Positions 35,188 to 45,033 of a DNA stretch of 64,000 bases are shown here, one piece after another. The position numbers were made by a program, and so were the translations under genes. The stretch is from contig OY288247.1 in the NCBI GenBank assembly GCA_958450325.1, positions 15,676,429 through 15,740,428 on the forward strand, given 5' to 3'. The notes beneath the pieces are model-generated. The model did no database searches. It was not told the DNA's origin and worked only from the letters and a program-made list of their open reading frames with translations. Each line of letters opens with the position of its first letter. Within the stretch, counting starts at the first letter, position 1. This stretch comes from Agrostemma githago. Lineage: Eukaryota; Streptophyta; Magnoliopsida; Caryophyllales; Caryophyllaceae.

Positions 35188-36228
35188 AGGGTTATTTAAC
35201 AGCAATAATACCAACTATAGGGCGTCTTTTCAAAATAATATCAATTTTAATAATTCTCAGAGAATAATATGTATTATTGGAGTAGTTAAACTAGGGTAGT
35301 ATAGGTGACCGGTTACCTGTAGAACCCTTCCACCTTCCTTTTTCACCTTTAATTTTACTTAACGACAATAATACCAACTATAGAGCGTCTTCCAAAAATA
35401 ATTCCAATTTTAATAAATCAGAGAATAATACGTATTTTTGGAGTAGTTAAACCATAGTAGTATAGATGACCAGTTAGCGGTAGAACTCATTCACCTTCCT
35501 TTTTCGCCTTTAATTTATTTCATATTATTTCACTCAATTTCACTTACTCAGTGTACGGGGTATTAAACGTCATTAATATCATCCGTCTTTCTCTTCCTTC
35601 AAGTATTCAACCTCACCAAATCTAGCTAACAACACAATCCTAGACCAAAATAAACACGTTAATCTACATGAAACGTATAGAAAAAAAACTGAATAAGGAC
35701 GAAGGATAATGGAGAGAGAGGATGAAGGAGAGAAGTAAGGAGAAGTAGACCTGGCAAAACTGACACGACTCGAATAAGCCAAACCGAACCCGACCCGACA
35801 CCCGAATTGAAGACTTGATTTTGACCCGTAATCCGAATTGACCCAAGCTAACCCGAAATTGACCTGACTATTATTATATAATACGAGTCGATATCCCTAA
35901 AAAAAGTTGAAAATAGCAAACCCGAGAATGACCCGAACCCGAAATTATCCGACCCGACCCTAAATCAACCCGATTATTATAACCCAAAAGTGGACTGTCC
36001 CGAAGCTGACCCGACACGGTTCGCCCGCTATGCAGGTATAAGGAGGATGATGGAGGATAAGTAGCAGGTTAAATATTAATTATATGACCTGATGTAGCAG
36101 GTTATAAAGTCACTTATGCTACTCTTGTTTAACTACAATAATACGTATTATTCTCAGATTATTGAAATTGATATTATTTTGGAAAGACGCCCGATAGTTG
36201 GTGAGTATTATTTTCGTTAAATAACCCT
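35188..36228. mobile_element. Non-autonomous DNA transposon with long TIRs
   Basis: About 110-bp imperfect inverted repeats: left AGGGTTATTTAAC…AATAATACCAACTATAGGGC; right, complemented, AGGGTTATTTAACG…AATACTCACCAACTATCGGGC. TTAAT lies at 35181-35185 and 36229-36233 (with two extra bases CT on the left), a likely short target duplication. The left terminal block is duplicated internally at about 35350-35515. No transposase. The superfamily is not certain; the long TIRs would suit a Mutator-like MITE. Confidence 0.7.
35744..36038. mobile_element. hAT-like MITE nested in the TIR element
   Basis: Starts AGTAGACCTGGCAAAA and ends TATGCAGGTA, with CCCGAACCCGACCCG-rich text inside. Flanks TAAGGAGA (35736) and TAAGGAGG (36039) look like an 8-bp target duplication with one change, as made by hAT transposases. 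No coding capacity. Confidence 0.5.
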
Positions 36229-36477
36229 TTAATGTATTAAAGAGCAGATACTTTAAAGGATTTTTGGAAGCTATATTATAATGCTAATTAGACAATGTTA
36301 GGTAATACAAAAGTAACACCGAACGGGTATCTTCGCAATTTTTTTAAAGGCTGATTTTTACGGTAATGGTGATAAGGTGGAGGTTTTTTTATGAAGAGGG
36401 CTTCGTGGTTGCTTACTTTAGTGCTACCACTCTATTTATGGCGGGTAATGGTTTTCTATATGTTGCTTTTGATGATC

Positions 36478-37194
36478 TAATAGAATTTGGAGAGTTTATT
36501 ATTGATGATTCGTAATTCATACATCATAACGACACTATATTTATAGTATATTGTCAATCTAAACACAATCATAATCTCTTCCCATATAGGTAAAATATAT
36601 AATTTATTCTATATTATTGATATTCTTCCGATTATGGTATATTTTAATATATCGTAATATTACTAACATCCCCCTCAAACCCATGATAATTTTTTTCGAA
36701 AATTTTCATGGGTTGCCAATAATGAAAGAAAAAAAAAGGAAAATAAGAAAATGAAGAAAATTTTATTTCTTCGATATTGATGTTCAAATCTTCAACGGGA
36801 ACACCACTCTTTTCGAACCTGATAAAGGAAATTTTCGTTGAACGGGAACGTCGAACTTTTCGGACCCAAATTCAATTTGAACGAGAACGTTATTTTTTTT
36901 TCAAACTCGTTGAGATTTTGTTGTCGATAACGTCACAATTTTTCGAACCCGACAAAATTTCTAACAAACGGACACAAATTCGTCCAAAGACCCAAAATGG
37001 TGCAAATTAGTATGCACCCAAACATCGTTTCAAGAGCAAGCTTTTTAATCAAACGACATGATAAGTGATTTTTTTTATCAATAATGAAATCTCGCCGGTG
37101 GACGTTGCATATTAAAGGTCCACCGGGAGCCAGCGGATTGTTGCGTTTTTTTTAGACCTGAAGAATGAGAGGCTCTGATACCATAATAGAATTT
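36478..37194 (-). mobile_element. Copia-type TRIM, minus strand, 5' LTR cut by Ogre element A1
   Basis: Minus strand: initiator-Met PBS TGGTATCAGAGCC (37183-37171), about 490 bases of non-coding interior, polypurine tract GTTTGAGGGGGA (36680-36669), and a 191-bp 3' LTR (36668-36478) from TGTTAGTA to AAATTCTATTA. Directly upstream of the PBS are the last 11 bases of the 5' LTR (37194-37184), identical to 36488-36478. The rest of that LTR is displaced by the insertion at 37195. With no coding region and tiny LTRs it is a terminal-repeat retrotransposon in miniature. Confidence 0.8.
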
Positions 37195-37582
37195 TGTAGA
37201 CACCCGCATTTTGACTGCCAGGTGTCTATGGTAGTTTCCAAAAAACACCCGATGATGATCGGACGCTAACGTGTTTCTACGCGCTCGGATATGTGCTCAA
37301 AACCATTAGTTGTTGGCTTAAGCACTTATGGAGTACAAATCTCACAAAACTGACCTCAAATCCAAGCCCAGTGGACTGTTCCGAGTCAAACAAGACTAAT
37401 TTGGGCCAAAACCGACACCGGAAATAAAACCGACTTTTTGTGATTGGGTCAACCCCGGTCAAAGCCGTTTCCGAAGCACATAAAAACAACCATTCAAATA
37501 TCAAAAAACCAGCCCAAATACAAAAACTCATCAAACAGCCAAAGTCACGGTCCAAAAGTTGACCCGCGCAACCCAGCTAAGC

Positions 37583-37689
37583 CACTCGACCGAGTGCCCA
37601 GCCCACTCGATCGAGTGGGCCCTTAGTCAGGCCCGACTGCAGGTGCACTGGGTCACTCGACCGAGTCCAGGGGTTACTCGGTCGAGTAA
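37583..37689. repeat. Palindrome array upstream of A1 LTR TATA box
   Basis: CACTCGACCGAGTG at 37583, CACTCGATCGAGTG at 37604, CACTCGACCGAGT at 37654 and TTACTCGGTCGAGTAA at 37674. The last ends 27 bp before the TATA box. Confidence 0.9.
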
Positions 37690-37716
37690 CCCTAGCCGGG
37701 GGTCCATAGCAAAGCC

Positions 37717-37724
37717 TATATAAA
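37717..37724 (+). promoter_or_regulatory. A1 LTR TATA box
   Basis: TATATAAA, about 520 bases into the LTR, followed by an AC-rich stretch. This marks the U3/R promoter. Confidence 0.65.
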
Positions 37725-38856
37725 CACCCCCATGCACACAACTTTCACACAATTATTCAACCCTAATTCTACCCTAAGGAAACCCTAAAAACCCTAATCT
37801 ACGCACACTTCAACAACTTTGCAAACCCTAATCCTAGCTTTAGGAATCAAAACCCTGACCACCACAACTTAGCCTACATACTCGATACTCCCGTGCTAGC
37901 CGTAACTACGAGTCCATACCGAGAACAAGAACATGTAGGTTGAGGGTGCAAAATCCCATCTTTTCTCTCTTCTCCTCCTTTCTCGTGTCATTTATCGATA
38001 TAAGGGTCATTTTCTTATTTTTATCGCATCATAATATCGTTAATATCGCTAGTATTAAAAGATACTAAAATACTTGTCGATTTGTGTCGAGTATGAGGGA
38101 TGTCGGAATAAGGAAACCCGAATATACAAGTGTACCGCACACAGCGTTGCCCGTCACTTATTCCGACACCCCAATTACTTGATTATTGAAACAAGTCAAC
38201 TTAAACAATAATTCGTTATTTTTGTTTTCATCATCATCAATCGCATACTTCATCGATTTTCTATAAGATATTTTCAAAACGAGTATTTTATTTAATAAGG
38301 GTCGAAACCCATTGATGCGGATCCGACATCAAGCAATTCGCAAGAATTAATTGTGATGTCGAGATGCGGAGGGAATCAAGTCTTTCAATTCTAGCATAGC
38401 GTCAAACTCTTAGATTCGATGCTAATTTCATAATTAGACGTCGAATCTAACGATCTAGTCACATAAATTAATTAACGCGATTTCTATTGATGCTAAAATA
38501 ATTGTCATACAATTCGCTAGAATTATGACATTATTAAACGCGGAGGAAATCCACTCATATCGCGATAGTTAATTTAGGACGACTTAAAGCAATTTTCTTT
38601 TATTATTACTCTAGTATTCCATATCGATTCAATAATCGAATATGGGATACGACGAGCACTCAAAGTTAGAATCGAGTATAAATCCCATAATATTTGTACC
38701 CGATTCAACGCAATCAACGATTTACCAAAATCCGAATCGAGCACAAACTGTATAATATTTGTGTCCGATTCGGCAAACTCATCGAATTATCAAAAATCAA
38801 AAGCAATTTCGAAGTTAATACCAAATTGCGAGCGAACCATAGTTCGTACAGGGTGG

Positions 38857-39080
38857 CACTCGACCGAGTGCCTAACCCACTCGGTCGAGTGGCACCCCAA
38901 AAACGAGACAGAAGGTTCTGACGATCTCCACTCGGTCGAGTCTCGCAATGACTTGGTCGAGTGGCGACGTACCTGGTTGAGTTAGTCAATAACTCGATCG
39001 AGTAGGGTCTCAAAAACGAGACAGAACACTTTTCAGAGGACCACTCGGTCGAGTCTCTCAATGACTCGGTCGAGTGGCCC
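38857..39080. repeat. Second palindrome block of A1 LTR
   Basis: At least seven CACTCGRYCGAGTG-type sites, including 38857 and 38878 (21 bp apart). Two CAAAAACGAGACAGAA words at about 38896 and 39011 show a partial duplication of the whole block. Confidence 0.85.
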
Positions 39081-39863
39081 TTTATCACGTCAAACCATGA
39101 GTCCTACAATACCATTCGAGTCTCGTTAACCTTTTCTCATGACTCAAGTCAACACGTGTCTAATCTATCACGTGAAACATCACTCTTTCAAAACCATGCA
39201 TCATCATATTTACATCATTCCATATTTATGCAAACCGTTACTATCGTTATACCGCTACTAACTGTTTGTCCCCTTTCTTGTTGATTTAATTGTTTGTTTT
39301 ATTGCACAAAATGAACCCGCATGCTAAAATACAACTTTAACGTTAATTTTAGTTGCATTAAATTGACACAGAAACCCATTCAATTTCTCACATGCTTAGG
39401 GAAAACAATGTTTGCATAAGCATTTCCATCGTTTAACTAACGCGCGTATTCAAAAATCATTTGATATCCTAGTAGAGGCCGCTAATGTGCGGGCGGGGTT
39501 GGGTGTCCTTTGTGGGCTTCCCAACACGTACCCTCACCCCTTACTCAGAACCTCGGTTTCTGAATGCCCGAAACCGTTGGCGCACGAGAGTCATTCTATA
39601 CACGATAACCGGTAGTGACGGTATCGGTATCGCAATGCAAAGGGACGAGCCCAATAAACTCTGACATCGGAAATGGGCCGTATTTTGTACACGGTCCACT
39701 ATGACATAGAGTGGGTTCGAACGGGCCCGAACTCCCACAAAGTTCGGTGGCGACTCCACTTAGATTTAAATTTCAATTCGATCCATTCTCATATGGAGAT
39801 TCATTCGCCTCCCCAAACCCGCGCGTGGCTGCGTCGGGGTGGACCTATGTCATGTCCACAATT

Positions 39864-39881
39864 TGGCGACTCCGCTGGGGA
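39864..39881 (+). promoter_or_regulatory. Primer-binding site of element A1
   Basis: TGGCGACTCCGCTGGGGA, three bases after the LTR; Ogre/Tat-type (tRNA-Arg) PBS, one base different from that of element C. Confidence 0.88.
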
Positions 39882-40344
39882 TTAACTGATGTGTGACTTA
39901 CCATTGGCATCCTCAGGGTGAGACTCGAATAGAAATCGTTTGACTAGTACAATACGCGTTTTAGTTTTACGGTTCATGCATAACCCCATATTTTCCCGGG
40001 CCGGTACTCGCGACCGACGTCCCACTATACCGTGATGTACTCCAATATGGATATGTCAAAGGTGTCCATAGTCGATTCGAGTGGGTTTCGCGGCATGTTC
40101 TAAGCTCAACTCGACTTAGAAAGTCTGTCCCGATCAACGTCTAGACTATGTGCACTGGTATAGACCCTCTATAGACCGACCGAGACTTAGTGTAAAGCAT
40201 ACATGACGTCGTTGTAATGCTTGCCAGACTACATGCTACTTGGTTTTCATGTCGTTTTCAAAACCGTCAACTTTTCAAAAAAAATACATCTTTTTCAAGA
40301 TATTCAATTTCAAAACCCGGGACGTATGCCGAATTTAGGACTTA
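39882..40344 (+). other. Element A1 leader, first part
   Basis: Untranslated leader. It runs to GAATTTAGGACTTA and resumes after the inserted element at 49636. The uninterrupted form is seen at about 63183-63250 (CGGGAAGCTACTGAATTTAAG, then on to CAAAATAGCC). Confidence 0.75.
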
Positions 40345-40756
40345 TGATAAGTGTAGTTTGTAGTGCCTATTTCGTTGTGTTTTGGTCCCATTTTCCTTGT
40401 GGAATCGCTCCTTGGGAGCGATTTATGGGCTACTTATGCTTTTTCTAGTTCGTTTCAGGTTCCCGAGACCATTCGTGAGGAGTTGGAGCGATTCTGACTC
40501 AATACATACACTTTTCAGAACCAACGAAGTGAAGGAACGATCACTCGATGCCTTGGATTCGACCCCGAGACCTTGGGACCCAATCCCGAGCTTCCGAGAC
40601 CCGATCCCGAGTCCCGAGAATCGATGAGAAGCCCATGTGAAGCAAGGAGGAACCTTAAAGATCATATTGGAAGCCTACAAGACTCATCCCCGACGGGTAT
40701 GACCTCAACCCGTCCGGGATGAGGTGCACTAAAAGCGATGCTCCTGTTTTGGGTCC

Positions 40757-40830
40757 ATCCCGACCGGGATGAGCTCATCCCGACCGGGACCACGTCATCC
40801 CGACCGGGACCAACTCATCCCGACCGGGAT
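40757..40830. repeat. 20-bp periodic TCCCGACCGGGA array in LTR1
   Basis: Units at 40757, 40777, 40797 and 40817, exactly 20 bp apart, 53 bp upstream of TATAAATA. The matching arrays of LTR2 (42388-42443) and LTR3 (48448-48503) have three units. Confidence 0.92.
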
Positions 40831-40883
40831 GACCCAGTTACAGGCCCGCGTCACTTTGTTTCTCCTCCTTTCCATTGTAACCT

Positions 40884-40891
40884 TATAAATA
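40884..40891 (+). promoter_or_regulatory. Athila-like LTR1 TATA box
   Basis: TATAAATA after a short CT-rich stretch. The same site is in LTR2 (about 42496) and LTR3 (about 48556). Confidence 0.65.
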
Positions 40892-41964
40892 CCCCTCCTC
40901 TTGTATTCCTATGTTATGTTCTTCACTTCCCACTAAACCCTAGATTATTTTAGCGTAGATTAGCATAGATTAGTGTAGATTAGTCGGTAATTAGTCGTTA
41001 ATCTTAGTTTAATCCTTGTAATTTGGGAATTCTTCAAGATCTCCACCAAGCTTGACAAACTTGGATGTTTGTTTTGGGTTTTTCTCATTTATGCAAGTTT
41101 CCTTCTACCTTTCATCTTGTTAGTAGGTATAATCTTCTTTTCCTTTCTCTTAATCTTGTTCTTTCATTAAAGTTTGAATCTTTGTTGTGTGGATTGCTCA
41201 TAGTTCATAGTTCTTGTTAGTTTTATTATGCTAGTTTGGTTGTTTGAATTGATTTCTCTTCTTAGTGTTAGTTTTAGTATAGATATGTTTGAGTAGATTC
41301 TTGCTAGGGTTAGTAAGATGATTTGGGTGTTAATTGGATGATTAAGGGATTGTTGGAGATGTTGGTGGAAGATTTGGGTTTCCTCTTGGTTTGATGGATA
41401 TCACATGTTTGTTGAAATGCTTGAATGACTAGTATGCATATGCTTGTTTTTCTTGACTTTCTCTTGTGGGTGATAGTTTGTTTGTGGGTTTGGTTCCCTC
41501 ACTAAGTTGCGAGAGCCCGGTGAGGACGACCCCTAGGTCGGTCTAAGTTGCGAGAGCCCGGGCGCGACCTAGGCCCCGATATCACGCTAGTAGCCCCGTT
41601 TGTCGTTTGTGTCGCCAAGGTGGGTTTTAGGTGGAACCTCTAGGTGAGTCTAAGTGCGAGAGCCCGGACTATACCTAGATTACCCTATTACCTCCTTCAC
41701 TCTAGCTCTTCCTCGACCATTCCGTTACCCCTTTGACCCCGACCTAATCCTAGCCCGTTTCCTTTGATTGTTTTCTCGTTTTAGACCTAGTTTAGTCCTT
41801 AGCCTCCCCCTTAGAATAGCTCTTCTCGAACATAGTCCTTGACCGTAGCATACCTTAGTCCGACACCCCGTCCCTGTGGATTCGACCCGACTTGCCCTAG
41901 CTACCCTAGTTAGGTTAGTTGGTTTTTATTTGGTGGCGGGATCCACGACAAATCCCTCCCATCA

Positions 41965-41976
41965 AATTGGGGGAGT
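41965..41976 (+). other. 12-bp PBS/PPT fusion between LTR1 and LTR2
   Basis: AATTGGGGGAGT. The first part (AATTGG) equals the bases just after LTR2 (43577-43582, the PBS side), and the last part (GGGGGAGT) equals the bases before LTR3 (PPT side, 48030-48037). So this is an internal region deleted down to its two ends, joined at shared G residues. Confidence 0.85.
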
Positions 41977-43576
41977 TGATAAGTGTAGTTTGGAGTGCCT
42001 ATTTCGTAGTGTTTTGGTCCCATTTTCCTTGAGGAATCGCTCCTTGGGAGCGATTTATGGGCTACTTATGCTTCCTCTAGTTTGTTTCAGGTTCCCGAGA
42101 CCATTCGTGAAGAGTTGGAGCGATTCCGACTCAATACATACACTTTTCGGAACCAACGAAGTGAAGGAACGATCACTCGATGCCTTGGATTCGATCCCGA
42201 GACCTTGGGACCCAATCCCGAGCCTCCGAGACCCGATCCCGAGTCCCGAGAATCGATGAGAAGCCCATGTGAAGCAAGGAGGAACCTTAAAGATCATATT
42301 GGAGGCCTACAAGACTCATCCCCGACGGGTATGACCTCAACCCGTCCGGGATGAGGTGCACTAAAAGCGATGCTCCTGTTTTGGGTCCATCCCGACCAGG
42401 AACACGTCATCCCGACCGGGACCAACTCATCTCGACCGGGATGACCCAGTTACAGGCCCGCGTCACTTTGTTTCTCCTCCTTTCCATTGTAACCTTATAA
42501 ATACCCCTCCTCTTGTATTCCTATGTTATGTTCTTCACTTCCCACTAAACCCTAGATTATTTTAGCATAGATTAGCATAGATTAGTGTAGATTAGTCGGT
42601 AATTAGTCGTTAATCTTAGTTTAATCCTTGTAATTTGGGAATTCTTCAAGATCTCCACCAAGCTTGACAAACTTGGATGTTTGTTTTGGGTTTTTCTCAT
42701 TTATGCAAGTTTCCTTCTACCTTTCATCTTGTTAGTAGGTATAATCTTCTTTTCCTTTCTCTTAATCTTGTTCTTTCATTAAAGTTTGAATCTTTGTTGT
42801 GTGGATTGCTCATAGTTCATAGTTCTTGTTAGTTTCATTATGCTAGTTTGGTTGTTTGAATTGATTTCTCTTCTTAGTGTTAGTTTTAGTATAGATATGT
42901 TTGAGTAGATTCTTGCTAGGGTTAGTAAGGTGATTTGGGTGTTAATTGGATGATTAAGGGATTGTTGGAGATGTTGGTGGAAGATTTGGGTTTCCTCTTG
43001 GTTTGATGGATATCACATGTTTGTTGAAATGCTTGAATGACTAGTATGCATATGCTTGTTTTTCTTGACTTTCTCTTGTGGGTGATAGTTTGTTTGTGGG
43101 TTTGGTTCCCTCACTAAGTTGCGAGAGCCCGGTGAGGACGACCCCTAGGTCGGTCTAAGTTGCGAGAGCCCGGGCGCGACCTAGGCCCCGATATCACGCT
43201 AGTAGCCTCGTTTGTCGTTTGTGTCGCCAAGGTGGGTTTTAGGTGGAACCTCTAGGTGAGTCTAAGTGCGAGAGCCCGGACTATACCTAGATTACCCTAT
43301 TACCTCCTTCACTCTAGCTCTTCCTCGACCATTCCGTTACCCCTTTGACCCCGACCTAATCCTAGCCCGTTTCCTTTGATTGTTTTCTCGTTTTAGACCT
43401 AGTTTAGTCCTTAGCCTCCCCCTTAGAATAGCTCTTCTCGAACATAGTCCTTGACCGTAGCATACCTTAGTCCAACACCCCGTCCCTGTGGATTCGACCC
43501 GACTTGCCCTAGCTACCCTAGTTAGGTTAGTTGGTTTTTATTTGGTGGCGGGATCCACGACAAATCCCTCCCATCA
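41977..43576 (+). mobile_element. Athila-like LTR2
   Basis: 1600 bp, directly followed by the PBS, so it acts as 5' LTR of the complete internal region. Confidence 0.92.
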
Positions 43577-43579
43577 AAT

Positions 43580-43597
43580 TGGCGCCGTTGCCGGGGA
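43580..43597 (+). promoter_or_regulatory. Primer-binding site (tRNA-Asp type)
   Basis: TGGCGCCGTTGCCGGGGA, complementary to the 3' end of plant tRNA-Asp and usual for Athila-like elements. Confidence 0.88.
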
Positions 43598-43746
43598 CGA
43601 CGTAGTTTAGACTTTTGTGTGCTTAGTTTTGGACTTTGTTCTTGATTTTTGTGTTCTCTTCTCCTTGTGTATCTCCGTTTTTCTTCTTGTGTGTTACTCC
43701 CCCTTCCTAGTGCCTCAAAAGCACTAGGATACTAACGTTTGCTCAA

Positions 43747-45033
43747 GTGCTTCTAGCTCATCCTAGGTACCAAAGCAACGTTATGGACATGGCGCGTCCA
43801 AGCTACCATCAATCATCACGGGACAACTATGGGGCGAATTACCAAAACCCACAACTTTACCAACCATATCAACCTCATCAACAATCTTATGAACCCTCTT
43901 CTTATGGTTACCAAGAAAGTTGTCAAGGATCGTTCCCACATCCTAACAACTACCAAACACCCTCACATAACCCACAACCAAATATCCCTAACTTTGAGAC
44001 TTGTCAAATGTTGGTCCAAACACAAGGGAGCCAACATGAGATGATGATGTTATTGCAAAAGGGTCAACAATTGATGTTGACTCAAATACAAGGGGTTAGG
44101 GAGGAGTTCAAGGCCCAAATAGAGGTGCAAGATGCTCGCATCAATGCACTCATGGCTCATATCACGATGTTGGCCACTCGAGCTCCACTACATGTTGAGG
44201 AAGGTTCATTTGGGCGAGAAGGTCGGGTGCCTCCACAAGAAAGTCAACCCAACCTTGAAGCTACAAATGAAGAAGAGAGGGTCGATCAAGAGACCATTGT
44301 TGAGTGTTGCTTGGGTGGTGAAGATAGGGAGAGAGTAGAGGAAGTTGAAGCTTCAAGGGTCGACAATGAGGAGGGGAGTGAACATGATTCTCGAGATAAC
44401 TCTTGGGGAGCCGATGTATTGGCGATGAAATTGGATTTGTTTGATTTTCTTCGTGATGAACCACTAGACGATCCAAAGCCAAGTGAAGACATACCTCCTC
44501 TAGGCCATATAGACAAGGTGAGTGAAAAAGAGCGCAATACTTGGGAAAAAGAAGTAGATGCCTTGGAACTTGCCTTGTATGGGAAATTGGAGGATCCTAA
44601 AGCCTCCAATGAAGAAAACTTGATGCCTTCTCCTCCTCTACCGCACTCGATGCCTAGTCCCTTGTCTTGTGAGACGGTTGGTGAAGAGGATCCTTGTCGG
44701 GCGGTGGAAAAGAGTTCCACTCTCGACCCCGTAGAAGAAGCGACACCCCTAGGGTGTGATCTCCCACATCATGATACCGAGCTTGACTCTAAACCACTAT
44801 ACCTACCGGATGGTCATAAGAGTCGTAGCTATGTTGGTTCTGAAGACCCGAAAGATCACGAGAACCTCGAGCTTAATGAAGATGATCGCTTCTCACCTCC
44901 GACTTGGAAACTTTTGAAAGTGGCTAGGCTTGGCCATGTGAGCTTCAATGAAGATGTTGCTAGGGCATTTGACTTACTCCTTCGAGCTCTTGATGGCTAT
45001 GGAGGGGTAGTTGGAGAGAGTATTTTAGTGTAA
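43747..45033 (+). CDS. 428-residue ORF of Athila-like element, Gag-linker-like N-terminus
   Basis: The only long frame of the element and still open. Residues 15-85 are rich in Gln, Tyr, Asn and Pro (NPQLYQPYQPHQQSYEPSSY), then a predicted coiled coil (QMLVQTQGSQHEMMMLLQKG, then EEFKAQIEVQDARINALMAH). Both features resemble the C-terminal linker of Athila-type Gag proteins. The rest (about 150-428) is acidic with no recognised domain; it contains LAMKLDLFDFLRDEPLDD and ends FDLLLRALDGYGGVVGESIL. No retroviral zinc knuckle, protease or RT follows. The start could be this ATG or ATG at 43783. A function in packaging RNA for a helper element is a guess. An intact frame in a young element suggests recent selection or simply little time to decay. 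Confidence 0.6.
   Translation: MLLAHPRYQSNVMDMARPSYHQSSRDNYGANYQNPQLYQPYQPHQQSYEPSSYGYQESCQGSFPHPNNYQTPSHNPQPNIPNFETCQMLVQTQGSQHEMMMLLQKGQQLMLTQIQGVREEFKAQIEVQDARINALMAHITMLATRAPLHVEEGSFGREGRVPPQESQPNLEATNEEERVDQETIVECCLGGEDRERVEEVEASRVDNEEGSEHDSRDNSWGADVLAMKLDLFDFLRDEPLDDPKPSEDIPPLGHIDKVSEKERNTWEKEVDALELALYGKLEDPKASNEENLMPSPPLPHSMPSPLSCETVGEEDPCRAVEKSSTLDPVEEATPLGCDLPHHDTELDSKPLYLPDGHKSRSYVGSEDPKDHENLELNEDDRFSPPTWKLLKVARLGHVSFNEDVARAFDLLLRALDGYGGVVGESILV

Larger units (their letters stand above)
37195..39860 (+). mobile_element. Element A1 5' LTR (family 1)
   Basis: 2666 bp, TGTAGACACCC to ATGTCCACA, with the PBS three bases later. It contains a tip stem-loop CCGATGATGATCGG (37249-37262), a palindrome array (37583-37689), a TATA box (37717) and a second palindrome block (38857-39080). 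It is followed by the 3' third shared with 1-330 (complement) and 10260-10648. Confidence 0.92.
40345..41964 (+). mobile_element. Athila-like LTR1
   Basis: 1620 bp. It carries four 20-bp units of ATCCCGACCGGGAY at 40757-40830, whereas LTR2 and LTR3 carry three, and TATA box TATAAATA at 40884. It is followed by AATTGGGGGAGT instead of a full internal region. Confidence 0.92.

Noticed and set aside
43829..44720. Overlapping ORFs on both strands across the 428-codon frame
   Set aside because: Shadow frames of the longer ORF; none has a domain.
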